A DNA stretch of 64,000 nt from Desulfobacteraceae bacterium (lineage in GTDB: Bacteria; Desulfobacterota; Desulfobacteria; Desulfobacterales; Desulfosalsimonadaceae). Below are positions 30,137-39,708 of the stretch, in pieces. The notes under the pieces are model-generated. The model was not told the origin of the DNA, did not search any database, and saw nothing but the letters and a program-made list of their open reading frames with translations. The translations under genes and the position numbers were made by a program. The stretch covers positions 1 through 64,000 of the forward strand of contig JABZFM010000005.1 in the NCBI GenBank assembly GCA_014237465.1, read 5' to 3'. The stretch's first letter is position 1. Every line of letters starts with the position of its first letter.

Positions 30137-30291
30137 GAATTTAGGTTATTACAGAAATTCGCTTTGATGATCAGATGGTTCAGAGTGAATTTGGAAAGTA
30201 GGCCGGGTTTCTTACCGGCAATTGACATATGCCATTTGTCGAGATTGGAATCCCGCCCTGCGAATCATTTTATATCAATGTCATTATAAAG

Positions 30292-31200
30292 TTATTCGGA
30301 CTTCAAAATCTGCAGCAGCTGTTTTGCGGCATCTTCTGAAAGGGTTCCCTTTGCCCGGGCGACCTTGATGGTTTCCACGCCGGACATGCAGTAATAGTCG
30401 GCCATCCCATCAGCCGTTTCATCGGACAGTGACCGAATGGCCTGAACATGTTTTTCAACGATTCCCACATCGCCACGGGCAATCGGTCCGGTCAGGGCAT
30501 CCGGAATCCCGGTGCTTTCAATATTTGCCAGGGTACCCTGGATAAGCGGTTTTAAAATATCAAACGCCTCTGATTGCAAAACCCCTGACGCGGCCATTAA
30601 TTTAATGGATAAATCCATCAGTGTCACCAGGTAATTGGATGCCACCACCGCGGCGGCATGATATAGTATTTTCCCGTCCGTCCGGATGGTAAACGGCTGC
30701 GCCCCCAGGTCCTTCGCAATTTCGCGGGCCTTTTCCACGGCACCAGGATCTCCTTCAATGGCCATCATGATGTTATCAAACGGATTGCCGGGTTTGCCAG
30801 GGTCTTCTGAGGCAAAACTCTGAAGCGGATGCATGGACCCAGTCATTACACCGGACTTTGCATTGCAGGATTTGACCGATGCCAGTTCGATTGAGGACAG
30901 GGCGCCGCTACAGTGAAAAACAACGGCGTTTTCCGTAAACCCATTGTTTTTCGAGATTGTGCGGCAAGTCTCTTTAATGGCATCATCCGGTGTGGTAATA
31001 AACACAAGGTCCGCATCTTTTGCAGCCTCCCAGATTTTTTCAAAACAGCGATCCGGAACCCCGGCGAATTCTGCTGCCTGCCTGGCCGATATCATGCGCC
31101 TGCTTGAAAACCCCACGGGCCGGTATCCGGCTTCAGCCAGCTGCTTTCCAAGAGCACTTCCGACTTTACCGCATCCGATTATGGAAAATGAAAGTTTCAT
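30292..31200 (-). CDS. Rossmann-like and DUF2520 domain protein (NADP-dependent dehydrogenase-like)
   Basis: 302 aa. N-terminal nucleotide-binding motif FSIIGCGKVGSALG (6-19), then TTPDDAI, HCSGALSS and SMHPLQSF, typical of the F420/NADP-oxidoreductase-like Rossmann plus DUF2520 family. The C-terminal part is the helical DUF2520 domain (LYHAAAVVASNYLVTL). Related to ketopantoate reductase and 6-phosphogluconate dehydrogenase folds; the substrate is unknown for the family. It stands alone and divergent from etfA. Confidence 0.8.
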   Translation of the reverse strand: MKLSFSIIGCGKVGSALGKQLAEAGYRPVGFSSRRMISARQAAEFAGVPDRCFEKIWEAAKDADLVFITTPDDAIKETCRTISKNNGFTENAVVFHCSGALSSIELASVKSCNAKSGVMTGSMHPLQSFASEDPGKPGNPFDNIMMAIEGDPGAVEKAREIAKDLGAQPFTIRTDGKILYHAAAVVASNYLVTLMDLSIKLMAASGVLQSEAFDILKPLIQGTLANIESTGIPDALTGPIARGDVGIVEKHVQAIRSLSDETADGMADYYCMSGVETIKVARAKGTLSEDAAKQLLQILKSE

Positions 31201-31319
31201 GAAAAATTTTATTTTTTTAAGGGATTAATAATTCGCACTTCGCGTTTAAGTCAATTTCAAATAATTATAAACGTTGGTTAAAATTTTTACAATCCTGTTA
31301 TTAAAGCCAAACAAAAAAA

Positions 31320-31346
31320 GAACGATCGCTCGATTTTTGTTTGACA
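31320..31346 (+). promoter_or_regulatory. Imperfect palindrome and -35 element before etfA
   Basis: GAACGATCGCTC (31320-31331) is a palindrome with one mismatched pair, flanked by AAAAA and TTTTT-type runs. A perfect TTGACA lies at 31341-31346. The -10 would fall at about 31364-31370 (CGATTTTA), only a few bases before the ATG at 31376. Operator assignment is inference. Confidence 0.4.
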
Positions 31347-31375
31347 TTTTTACACAAATCATGCGATTTTAAAAC

Positions 31376-32374
31376 ATGAACCCGCATATTATTATCATAG
31401 CCGAACAAAGCAAAGGAGAAATTACCCCTGTCACCTATGAACTGATTGCCGGCGCAAGGATTCTCCAGCAGTTTACTGATTCGGATATCAAAATCATCAT
31501 GACAGGCTGCAAGCTGTCTGATACCGTCAGGCGGTTATCCGAACAATCCGGGATCGATATTCTCGTTATCAATCCCGGCAGCCGGACAATCCCAGAAGAA
31601 ATAATACCGGATGAAATTGTCTTTAAAAACCTCCCGGCTTCGCTAATCAATGATCTAAACCCGGCATATATTTGCATGGCCCACAACACCAAAGGTCTTG
31701 ATTCAGCCCCGGGCCTTGCCGCAAAAATTAATGCCGCCTGCATCACCGGCGTTGAAAAAATCACCCGCCAGGAAGACGGCATTTGTTTTACGCGCTCCAT
31801 ATTTAACGACAAAATATCCGCCAAGATCATCCCTTCTGCAAAAACTGCTGTTCTGACCATTCAACCCGGTTTTTTTAAACCTGAAAATGATATTAACGGA
31901 AATGCAGGGAATCCTTCAATTGTTGGCCTGACCCTCACCTCCGGAGATTATCATTTTCTCGGTTTTAAAAGTAATGATGCGGATACATCCGCCCTTGATA
32001 ATGCGGATATTATTGTTTCAGCAGGAAACGGAATCCGGGAAAAAAAAGATCTGGATTTAATTTATCAACTGGCGGAAATGTTTCCGAAGGCAGCGATCAC
32101 CGGCTCCCGCCCGATTTGCGACAAGAAATGGCTTAAATACAGTCAGCAGGTGGGAATCACCGGCGCCACCATCAAACCGAAACTATACATCGCCTGCGGC
32201 ATATCCGGTTCCAGTCAGCATATTGGCGGGATGCGGGATTCGAAATTGATCGTTTCGATCAACACAGACCCCCATGCGGCAATATTCAATTTTTCAGATG
32301 TCTGCATCATAGAGGACCTAACCACCTTTATCCCCCGGTTCATCAAGACATATTATGACTCTCAATCGATATAA
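31376..32374 (+). CDS. etfA: Electron transfer flavoprotein alpha subunit, unpaired
   Basis: 332 aa. N-terminal domain starts HIIIIAEQSKGE. The C-terminal FAD domain carries GSRPICDKKW, QVGITGATIKPKLYIACGIS, SSQHIGGMRDSKLIVSIN and DPHAAIFNFSDVCIIEDL, the EtfA signature. EtfA with EtfB carries electrons from acyl-CoA dehydrogenases to the quinone pool, or takes part in bifurcation. There is no etfB on either side, which is unusual. No ribosome binding site precedes the ATG, and the promoter spacing suggests a leaderless or nearly leaderless mRNA. The gene may be a partner for an EtfB encoded elsewhere. Confidence 0.9.
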   Translation: MNPHIIIIAEQSKGEITPVTYELIAGARILQQFTDSDIKIIMTGCKLSDTVRRLSEQSGIDILVINPGSRTIPEEIIPDEIVFKNLPASLINDLNPAYICMAHNTKGLDSAPGLAAKINAACITGVEKITRQEDGICFTRSIFNDKISAKIIPSAKTAVLTIQPGFFKPENDINGNAGNPSIVGLTLTSGDYHFLGFKSNDADTSALDNADIIVSAGNGIREKKDLDLIYQLAEMFPKAAITGSRPICDKKWLKYSQQVGITGATIKPKLYIACGISGSSQHIGGMRDSKLIVSINTDPHAAIFNFSDVCIIEDLTTFIPRFIKTYYDSQSI

Positions 32375-32550
32375 AAAATTATTATTTAATTATTTCCCAT
32401 AAACAAATCATCCGCCCTATATTACTTCTAATTGTTAAATATTTTATATTTTTAAATTTAAAATTCTACACATTCGTGTTAGATTACATAATTTAATTTT
32501 GTAAAAACCATCTTTAATGAATGTGCCGCGCAAAACAGGAGATATGCGTG

Positions 32551-34554
32551 ATGGTTGACAAACCGCCATATGATGAACTGATTCAACGTATCCGGGATCT
32601 TAAAACAGAGAATACAACCCTCCGGCAGGACCTGGTACAGGTGAAGTGCAGTGAAAATAAATTCCGCATGATGATCGAAAATATTCCGGACATCATATGG
32701 ACGATTTCAGCCGATAATCTGCGTACAGAATACCTCAGCCCCTCCGTAGAAACCATGCTGGGATATTCTGCTGAAGAACTCAAACAGAAATCCGTCAAAG
32801 AGATGGTCACACCCGCATCTTTTGAATTTGGGACCCAATATCTTGCAAACGTACTTGAAAAACAAAAAACTGATCCCTCAATCATGCAACAGACACATTC
32901 ATTTGAGATTGAATATATCTGCAAGGACGGCTCTTTGCTTTGGATGGAATTGACGGCAAAACTCATTTTTGGTGAAAAAGGTAATGTAATTGATATTATC
33001 GGTGTTTCCCGTGACATATCCAAACGAATGATTGCAGAAAAAGCGCTGAAAAAAAGTGAGGAAAGATATCGAAGCCTTTTTGAAAATTCCAGGGATGCGA
33101 TTTATATTACGACTATTACCGGCAAAATGATTGAGTTCAATCCGTCGGGCATTGCGCTTTTCGGTTATACCAGAAATGAAATGATCGGCTCGGACATTCT
33201 TAAAATCTACGACAACCCGGAAGATCGCAAAAAATTCCAGAAAACCATCCGTGAAAACGGATATGTGACAGACTATGAAATAAAATTTAAAAAAAAGGAT
33301 GATACGCGAATTGACTGCCTGTTAACATCCACGCTCTGGTATTCGGAAACCGGTGAGGTCCTTGGCTATCAAGGTATTATACGGGACATCACGGATCAGA
33401 AACGAATGATCCAACAGCTTCAGCAAATGCAAAAAATGGAAGCGATCGGAACCCTTGCCGGCGGCATCGCCCACAATTTCAACAATCTACTGATGACCAT
33501 CCAGGGGAACACGTCCTTAATGCTGATGAAAACTGACCCGGAGCATCCCAATTATAAAAAATTAAGAACCATTGAACAGCACATCCAGCATGGCTCAGAC
33601 CTCAGCCGCCAGCTTCTGGGATTTGCCAGGGGCGGGCAGCATGAGTCAAAAACAATAAATTTGAATGTCATTGTCCGGATGAGCTCAAAAATTTTTGCCA
33701 CCACTAAAAAAGAAATAACCGTCCATTACACCCTTGATGATGACCTTTTACCGATCTGTGCCGACCCGGGACAGATTGAACAAACCATTTTAAACCTGTT
33801 GGTGAATGCGGCACAGGCCATGCCGGATGGGGGGGATATTTATATTCAGACCGAAAATGTTTTTTTAAATGAATTTCAGCTGGCTCCCTACCAGAACGAA
33901 GGGGGACGATATGTCAAAATCTCCGTTACCGATACCGGGATCGGGATGGATAAAATTATACAGGAAAAAATTTTCGACCCTTTTTTTACCACCAAGGGGC
34001 ATGGACAGGGAACCGGCCTGGGACTTTCATCCGTCTATGGCATTGTAAAAAATCACAGAGGCTATGTTACTGTTTACAGCGAAGAGGGAAAGGGATCCAC
34101 ATTTAAAATCTTTCTGCCTGCATCAGATAAATTACCTGAAAAAAAGAAAAAAGCCACTGAACCGCTATTACGCGGGAACGAAACCATACTGATTGTTGAT
34201 GATGAAGCAATGCTCACCGAAACCGGGAAATCCATGCTAAATGAACTTGGCTACCAGGTTTTGACCGCCAATGATGGAAAAACAGCCATCGAGACTTACG
34301 CCAGCCATCCTCAAAAAATTGATCTTGTTATTCTGGATATGATCATGCCAAAAATGAGCGGCAGGGCAACGTTTAATCATTTAAAAATTATTGATCCGGC
34401 CGTCAAAGTCCTTGTCTCAAGCGGTTACGGCATTAACGGTCAGGCATCGAAACTTTTAGAGAAAGGATGCCGCGGTTTTATTCAGAAACCTTTTAATATG
34501 ATGGAATTATCAAAAAAAATAAGAGACTCTCTGGGTTATAAAAGCCAAAAGTAG
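32551..34554 (+). CDS. Hybrid sensor histidine kinase (PAS-PAS-HisKA-HATPase-REC)
   Basis: 667 aa from the ATG at 32551 (AGGAG nine bases upstream; an in-frame ATG at 32521 lacks a site). Coiled N-terminus, PAS domain at about 35-165 (IENIPDIIWTI...GVSRDISKR), second PAS at about 175-290 (LFENSRDAIYITT...GIIRDITDQKR), phosphoacceptor His308 in LAGGIAHNFNNLL, ATPase N/G boxes (LLVNAAQAMP, DTGIGMD, GQGTGLGLSSVYG), then a receiver domain with Asp596 (VILDMIMPKMSG). There is no membrane segment, so a cytoplasmic sensor. No response regulator is adjacent; output probably goes through phosphotransfer elsewhere. Confidence 0.9.
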   Translation: MVDKPPYDELIQRIRDLKTENTTLRQDLVQVKCSENKFRMMIENIPDIIWTISADNLRTEYLSPSVETMLGYSAEELKQKSVKEMVTPASFEFGTQYLANVLEKQKTDPSIMQQTHSFEIEYICKDGSLLWMELTAKLIFGEKGNVIDIIGVSRDISKRMIAEKALKKSEERYRSLFENSRDAIYITTITGKMIEFNPSGIALFGYTRNEMIGSDILKIYDNPEDRKKFQKTIRENGYVTDYEIKFKKKDDTRIDCLLTSTLWYSETGEVLGYQGIIRDITDQKRMIQQLQQMQKMEAIGTLAGGIAHNFNNLLMTIQGNTSLMLMKTDPEHPNYKKLRTIEQHIQHGSDLSRQLLGFARGGQHESKTINLNVIVRMSSKIFATTKKEITVHYTLDDDLLPICADPGQIEQTILNLLVNAAQAMPDGGDIYIQTENVFLNEFQLAPYQNEGGRYVKISVTDTGIGMDKIIQEKIFDPFFTTKGHGQGTGLGLSSVYGIVKNHRGYVTVYSEEGKGSTFKIFLPASDKLPEKKKKATEPLLRGNETILIVDDEAMLTETGKSMLNELGYQVLTANDGKTAIETYASHPQKIDLVILDMIMPKMSGRATFNHLKIIDPAVKVLVSSGYGINGQASKLLEKGCRGFIQKPFNMMELSKKIRDSLGYKSQK

Positions 34555-34693
34555 GCCCCTTTTTTCGATATTCCATTTCCGTCTGTTGTCTATGATATTG
34601 CCATCCGGGCCGGGTTATTTCAGGGAATAAACCTTTCCATGCCGCGTGTAATTTTCAAACATTTCATTCGCCTGTTTAAAAACAGATGAGATA

Positions 34694-35287
34694 TCATTGG
34701 CTTATAAGCGGTAAATCCCACTGGACCGTCTGATCCTTTTGGACAACAGATACCACATGGTTGTCGTAATAAGCATGTTCAATTATCCAGTGTTTTTGAC
34801 GATAGGATACCGCCAGGGCCCTCTTATCGATGATGCGGTGAATTTTGCATTGAGACAGACCCTTAAGCCCGACCCCAACAGCCTTTAATACCGCCTCTTT
34901 GGCTGTCCAGCAACGAAAGAACATCTCATCTGATACCGTGCCCGACAACTGCTGTTCGTTGTTATCAAGGATTTTATTGACCAAAGCGGGCCCAACCGGA
35001 CGTATGGGTTCAATATCAATACCGATCTGGTTGCTGGCTGTCACGCCGACGACATATTCCGGTTTGTGACTCAAAGACCAGTAAACCCCATTTGACGGTA
35101 TCGGGCCACCATTTCTGTCCTTTGCAAGTATCGATAAATCGAAGCCGGTTTTCTGTGCAGATGCGATGACCGCCTGCCGGGCGTATCGCCTTAAAAACCG
35201 CACCGAATCCCTACCGGTAAGCGCCTGTTTCTCAATGGGCACTTTTAAAACAACCGGATAAATAATATTTGGTTTTTTTTCGTGCAT
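34694..35287 (-). CDS. 4'-phosphopantetheinyl transferase (Sfp-type)
   Basis: About 197 aa from the ATG at 35287; the frame stays open upstream only because it overlaps the neighbouring gene. Magnesium/CoA motifs: GIDIEP (about 105-110) and FRCWTAKEAVLKAVGVGLKG, diagnostic for Sfp-type transferases that load the phosphopantetheine arm of CoA onto carrier proteins. The start is one base after the stop of the acyl-CoA synthetase gene, so translation is probably coupled. No carrier protein or megasynthase is in the window. It is the last gene of the long minus-strand series. Confidence 0.85.
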   Translation of the reverse strand: MHEKKPNIIYPVVLKVPIEKQALTGRDSVRFLRRYARQAVIASAQKTGFDLSILAKDRNGGPIPSNGVYWSLSHKPEYVVGVTASNQIGIDIEPIRPVGPALVNKILDNNEQQLSGTVSDEMFFRCWTAKEAVLKAVGVGLKGLSQCKIHRIIDKRALAVSYRQKHWIIEHAYYDNHVVSVVQKDQTVQWDLPLISQ

Positions 35288-35288
35288 T

Positions 35289-37400
35289 TTATTCAAAAGT
35301 AATAATAATATCCGCCACCGTCGCCCCCTTCCCCTGCTCATGGACAAACAGCGGATTAATATCCATTTCCTTGATTTGCGGATGATTAACCACCATGGCG
35401 GACAGCCCCACGATCAATTTTTCCAGCTTTTCAACATCCGCCTTTGGTTTTCCCCGGAATCCATCCAGGATTTCAAATCCCTTAATACTTCTAACCATCC
35501 GACGCGCATTATTTCGTCCAATGGGCGCCAGGCGGAAGGTCACATTTTTAAATAGTTCAACATAAATACCGCCAAGGCCGAACATCAGCAGATGACCAAA
35601 CCCTGGATATTTGGTGACCCCCAGGATAACTTCCTGGCCCGGAGGCACCATCTTCTGGACCAGCACCCCATGGATTTTTGCATCCGGTTTATAAGTTTTA
35701 GACGCTTCCATAATTTCAGTAAATGCGGTTTCAACGGCTTTGCGGGTTTTAAGACCGACCTGGACACCACCGGCATCTGATTTATGAAGAATTTGAGGAG
35801 AAACAATCTTCATGACCACCGGCAGCCCGATTTCTTCAGCAATATCGCCGGCTTCTGTTTCAGAACCCGCTATTTTCATTGCCGGAATATCAAACCCATA
35901 GCAGGAAAGCAGTTCCTTCCCGTCATCTTCTCCCAATACCGTCCGTCCCTCGGCCAGGCATTGATCCACTATCTCGGTTGCCCGCTTTGTATTAAACGTC
36001 AAATCATATTCCGGTAGTATCTGACGCCCCAGCCAGCGGGTGGCTTCATACAGTTTCCCTAATGCCCTTGCCGCATCCTCCGGAAAACGGTAAACCGGCA
36101 CATGATTTTCCTGCAAATGTTTGACCCCGGCCGACACATCAACCACCCCCATAAAACTGCATACAATTGGTTTTATCGTATCATTATAAATAGTTACAAT
36201 TGCCTCTGCCGTCCCGATGGCATCGGTCATGGACTGGGGCGTGAGAATCATCAGAATACAGTCAACATTCTCATCCTGTATGACTGTTTCTAAAGCATTT
36301 TCATAACGCTCCCTTGTGGCATCACCGATCACATCAATCGGATTGTTGAAATTCGCTGTGGGCGGAAGAAACTGATGAAGATTCCAGTCCGTGTCAGAAC
36401 TGAATTTTGCCAGCTGCAATCCGGACATTTCCGTCATGTCCGTGGCAATAATCCCGGGCCCCCCGGCATTGGTAATAATGGCCACCCGGTTGCCGGCCGG
36501 TATTTTTCGAGCGGAAAACGCCACCGCATAATCAAACAGGTCATCCACCGTATCCACACGGAGAATACCCGCCTGGTCAAATATCGCATTATAGACTGCA
36601 TCGGATCCGGCCAGAGAGCCGGTATGAGAAGCCGCGGCAGCAGCACCGGCAGTTGTTTTCCCGGATTTTATCACCAGGACCGGTGTTGGCCGATCACCGG
36701 ATGTAATTTCTTTGACTTCGTCAATAAAGGTAGGTTTAAACCGGAGTTCTTCCATATATATCATAATGACCTTGGTTTCCGGGTCCTTATGATAATAACG
36801 CAGCAGATCCAATTCATCCACATCCGCCTTATTCCCGATGGAAACAAACTTGGAAAACCCGAATCCCCGGTCAGCAGCGAAATCAAGCACTGCTGTACAC
36901 AACGCACCGCTCTGGGAAATAAATGAGATATTACCTTTATGGGGCATTCTTGCCGAAAAGCTGGCATTTAACCTGACGTTCTCCCTCGGATTAATCACCC
37001 CCAGGCAGTTTGGACCGATCAGGCGGATACCGGCATCCCTGCATTTAACGGCTATTTGATCTTCAATTTTAGCCCCTTCTCCCCCGACTTCCTTAAAACC
37101 TGCCGACACGATCACAATACCCTTGACCTCTTTTTTTATGCAGTCATCAACCGTTTTCAGAGCGATTCGCGGAGGGAGAATGATCATGGCAAGATCCACC
37201 GGATCCGGGATATCTATGATGGATTTATAACACCGGACACTTAAAACAGAACGGGCTTTGGGATTGACCGGGTAAAGCGTCCCTTTAAACCCGCCTTTGA
37301 GAATATTTTCAAAAATGTCATGTCCGACTTTGCCGGGTGTTGAAGATGCGCCAATAACCGCCACGGATTCCGGTGAAAAAATTGCGTCCAGTCTATCCAT
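35289..37400 (-). CDS. Acyl/acetate-CoA ligase, NDP-forming (fused alpha-beta)
   Basis: About 703 aa from MDRLDAIF at 37400 (AGGAG nine bases upstream; MQM at 37406 is also possible). N-terminal CoA-binding Rossmann domain (SVAVIGASSTPGKVG), succinyl-CoA-synthetase-like middle with the phospho-histidine loop (ASHTGSLAGSDAVY), and a C-terminal ATP-grasp domain (VVMKIVSPQILHKSDAGGVQ...VQKMVPPGQEVILG). The family makes ATP or GTP from acyl-CoA plus NDP and phosphate, or activates acids. It supplies energy from acyl-CoA in anaerobes and fits with PFOR. It overlaps nothing with the chosen start, but is packed against rsmI. Confidence 0.88.
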   Translation of the reverse strand: MDRLDAIFSPESVAVIGASSTPGKVGHDIFENILKGGFKGTLYPVNPKARSVLSVRCYKSIIDIPDPVDLAMIILPPRIALKTVDDCIKKEVKGIVIVSAGFKEVGGEGAKIEDQIAVKCRDAGIRLIGPNCLGVINPRENVRLNASFSARMPHKGNISFISQSGALCTAVLDFAADRGFGFSKFVSIGNKADVDELDLLRYYHKDPETKVIMIYMEELRFKPTFIDEVKEITSGDRPTPVLVIKSGKTTAGAAAAASHTGSLAGSDAVYNAIFDQAGILRVDTVDDLFDYAVAFSARKIPAGNRVAIITNAGGPGIIATDMTEMSGLQLAKFSSDTDWNLHQFLPPTANFNNPIDVIGDATRERYENALETVIQDENVDCILMILTPQSMTDAIGTAEAIVTIYNDTIKPIVCSFMGVVDVSAGVKHLQENHVPVYRFPEDAARALGKLYEATRWLGRQILPEYDLTFNTKRATEIVDQCLAEGRTVLGEDDGKELLSCYGFDIPAMKIAGSETEAGDIAEEIGLPVVMKIVSPQILHKSDAGGVQVGLKTRKAVETAFTEIMEASKTYKPDAKIHGVLVQKMVPPGQEVILGVTKYPGFGHLLMFGLGGIYVELFKNVTFRLAPIGRNNARRMVRSIKGFEILDGFRGKPKADVEKLEKLIVGLSAMVVNHPQIKEMDINPLFVHEQGKGATVADIIITFE

Positions 37401-38316
37401 TTGCATTCTCTCCTTTGTCCCCGTCTGATGCTTGTTCAATCGTGGATTTTAATTCTAAAATTTTATCGTAGAGCATATTTTTAGATACACCATAGGATTT
37501 CGATAATTGTCTGGCAAGTTGTAAAACACCGGTTTTTCCTTTTTTAAGTTCCTCTTCAACCTGATGTCGTATATCTTCAAAACAAAACGGTTTTTCGATT
37601 TTATCGCCCGAGACCAGCAGCGTTATTTCTCCCTTGATCGCCGGACGGGTTTTTAGTTCAGCAACCAGTTCCGAAAGATTTCCCCTTAAAAATTCCTCAT
37701 ACATCTTTGTCATTTCCCGTGATAAAACCGCATACCGATCCCCGAAAATTTCCTTCATATCTTCCATCACCGTTATTATTCGCCGGGGGGATTCATAAAA
37801 AATCAGAGTGGATGCAAAATCGACAAGCTGTTCCAGCCACTCCCGTCGTTTCCGGGATTTGGGCGGTAAAAATCCGATAAAACTGAACCGGTCGGATGGC
37901 AGACCGGAAACAGAAAGCGCTGTAATGGCAGCTGAAACGCCGGGTATCGGGACAACGGTTATATTTTCCTTTATGGCGGTATTAATCAGACGATAGCCCG
38001 GATCTGAAACCGTTGGTGTGCCGGCGTTTGAAACCAAAGCGACCGACGAGCCGGATTTTAGCTTTTCAAGGATGCCTTTTGCGCTTTGCTCTTCATTATG
38101 CTCATGATAGGCAACCAGTCGAGATTTAATATTAAAATGCGCAAGAAGCTTTTTAGTATGCCGGGTATCTTCCGCGGCAATAAGTTCCACTTTTTCAAAC
38201 GTTTCAAGCGCCCTGAATGTGATATCATTCAAATTGCCGATGGGGGTGGCAACGATATAGAGCGTACCGGTCAAAAATTTCCGCAACGGGTCATTTATAG
38301 GCGAGTTCAAAGGCAT
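37393..38316 (-). CDS. rsmI: 16S rRNA 2'-O-methyltransferase RsmI
   Basis: 307 aa. Methylates the ribose of C1402 of 16S rRNA. Motifs of the tetrapyrrole-methylase fold: LYIVATPIGNLNDIT near residue 18, AAEDTRHTKKLL, LVSNAGTPTVSDPG, PIPGVSAAITALSVSGLP and FYESPRRI. The C-terminal extension (about 240-307) is helix-rich, with an HTH-like segment GVSKNMLYDKILELKS. It overlaps yraN by 26 bases and has no clear ribosome binding site, which fits coupling. Confidence 0.93.
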   Translation of the reverse strand: MPLNSPINDPLRKFLTGTLYIVATPIGNLNDITFRALETFEKVELIAAEDTRHTKKLLAHFNIKSRLVAYHEHNEEQSAKGILEKLKSGSSVALVSNAGTPTVSDPGYRLINTAIKENITVVPIPGVSAAITALSVSGLPSDRFSFIGFLPPKSRKRREWLEQLVDFASTLIFYESPRRIITVMEDMKEIFGDRYAVLSREMTKMYEEFLRGNLSELVAELKTRPAIKGEITLLVSGDKIEKPFCFEDIRHQVEEELKKGKTGVLQLARQLSKSYGVSKNMLYDKILELKSTIEQASDGDKGENANG

Positions 38317-38662
38317 TTTTGATAATCTCGACGTCGGTTTTCTTATCAGCTGAGTTAACGGTTACCACGTCGAAGCGGGCTCTGCAATTGCTCTGGTCAT
38401 TTGTTTTAAGATAATACAGAGCGGTTTTTGATATTCGTTCCTGCTTCGAATGAGTAATTGAATATTTTGGATGCCCGAATGTTGATGTCCTTCTTGATTT
38501 AACTTCCACAAAAACAATGGTATCCTTGTCTTTTGCAATAATATCGATTTCACCGAACCGGGTCCGATAGTTCCTGCAAAGCACCTGATAACCCTTTTTT
38601 TTCAAATAACGGACAGCCAGGTCTTCACCGAATTTTCCGAACTTCTGTCTTAAGTTAAGCAC
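38291..38662 (-). CDS. yraN: UPF0102 family protein YraN
   Basis: 123 aa. Endonuclease-like fold: GEDLAVRYLKKKGY, NYRTRFGEIDIIAKDKDTIVFVEVK (the G-E-I-D-...-E-V-K nuclease-type motif), RFDVV late. Function is uncertain in most bacteria. It lies between rnhB and rsmI, its common neighbourhood. Three hundred bases with a palindromic repeat separate it from rnhB. Confidence 0.9.
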   Translation of the reverse strand: MLNLRQKFGKFGEDLAVRYLKKKGYQVLCRNYRTRFGEIDIIAKDKDTIVFVEVKSRRTSTFGHPKYSITHSKQERISKTALYYLKTNDQSNCRARFDVVTVNSADKKTDVEIIKNAFELAYK

Positions 38663-38766
38663 AAATAAAACCTAAGTTAAGCGATTTAGGCACTAATTTT
38701 TTAAAAATTGTGCAACAAGGAAACAAAATTTCAAAATTCAAAAAAGTGTGCGAGACTCAAGTAAAA

Positions 38767-38896
38767 AAAATTTGAAGTGACTAAAGTGATCTAAAGTTCC
38801 TAAAGTTATGGACTGCGCTAAACGCGCAATCATTTTTAAAATAAAAATTGATCATGCCGGAGGCATTGACCACAACTTTAGATCACTTCAAATTTT
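38767..38896. repeat. Palindromic element between yraN and rnhB
   Basis: The right arm AACTTTAGATCACTTCAAAT (plus TTT, 38874-38896) is inverted relative to the left arm at 38767-38798, where the same sequence is interrupted by a short CTAAAG duplication. Inside are two small hairpins, TGCGC-TAAAC-GCGCA and ATGCC-GGA-GGCAT. It looks like a MITE/REP-type insertion in a ribosomal-protein operon. No coding capacity. Confidence 0.6.
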
Positions 38897-38969
38897 AGCT
38901 CACTTTCAACTTTTACGGTTTATTCAGATTAGGTAATACCAAAACGGATTCAGGTTCAATAAAAAACCC

Positions 38970-39581
38970 TTACCGGCAATATTCTTTGACACCTTTAAAA
39001 CTCAGCCGGTGAATCGGGGAAATCCCATGTTTATGGATGGCTTCCTTGTGTGCTTTGGTCGGATATCCTTTATGCTTTGAAAAATCGAATTCCGGATATT
39101 CTTTTGCGTATTTTTCCATTATTCTGTCACGGGTTACCTTGGCAACAATCGATGCTGCGGCAATGGATATGCTTAAAGAATCGCCTTTGGGAACTGCTTT
39201 CTGGGGAAGATCAAAAGAAATGGAAAACGTGCCGTCAATCAACAGAAAATCCGGCACCGAATCCAGATTTTGAACGGATATAGCCATTGACAATAACGAT
39301 GCCTGCAGGATATTCAGCCGGTCGATATCAACCGGACCTACAATACCGACACCCACGGCAATTGCATGCCGAAGGATTTCATCGAATAATTTTTCCCTTT
39401 TTTTCGGACTGATTTTTTTAGAATCCCGAATCCCGAAAACCGGTAAAGGGTCCGGAAGAATCACGGCAGCAGAAACAACCGGACCGGCCAGCGGCCCGCG
39501 CCCGGCCTCATCGATTCCGGCCACTGCATCAAAGCCGTTTAGCCGGGCCTCCTTTTCAAACGCCCACATATCATGTGTCAT
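38970..39581 (-). CDS. rnhB: Ribonuclease HII
   Basis: 203 aa. Removes RNA from RNA-DNA hybrids, including single ribonucleotides in DNA. Catalytic Asp-Glu in GIDEAGRGPLAGPVVSAAV (about 22-40), middle Asp in LLIDGTF, and the last acidic residue in AKVTRDRIM. C-terminal KHKGYPTKAHKEAI...HRLSF is typical. The gene sits downstream of rplS, as in many proteobacteria. Confidence 0.95.
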   Translation of the reverse strand: MTHDMWAFEKEARLNGFDAVAGIDEAGRGPLAGPVVSAAVILPDPLPVFGIRDSKKISPKKREKLFDEILRHAIAVGVGIVGPVDIDRLNILQASLLSMAISVQNLDSVPDFLLIDGTFSISFDLPQKAVPKGDSLSISIAAASIVAKVTRDRIMEKYAKEYPEFDFSKHKGYPTKAHKEAIHKHGISPIHRLSFKGVKEYCR

Positions 39582-39708
39582 TTAATAGCCGGCCCAAGGC
39601 AGAAAATAAAAATCAGATGGAATGAAAAAATAAAAATTTCAATTCCCCCTGATCTATTCAATTCAATAATCGTAAGAAACAGATCCGGATTAAAATTACT
39701 GCTTACTT

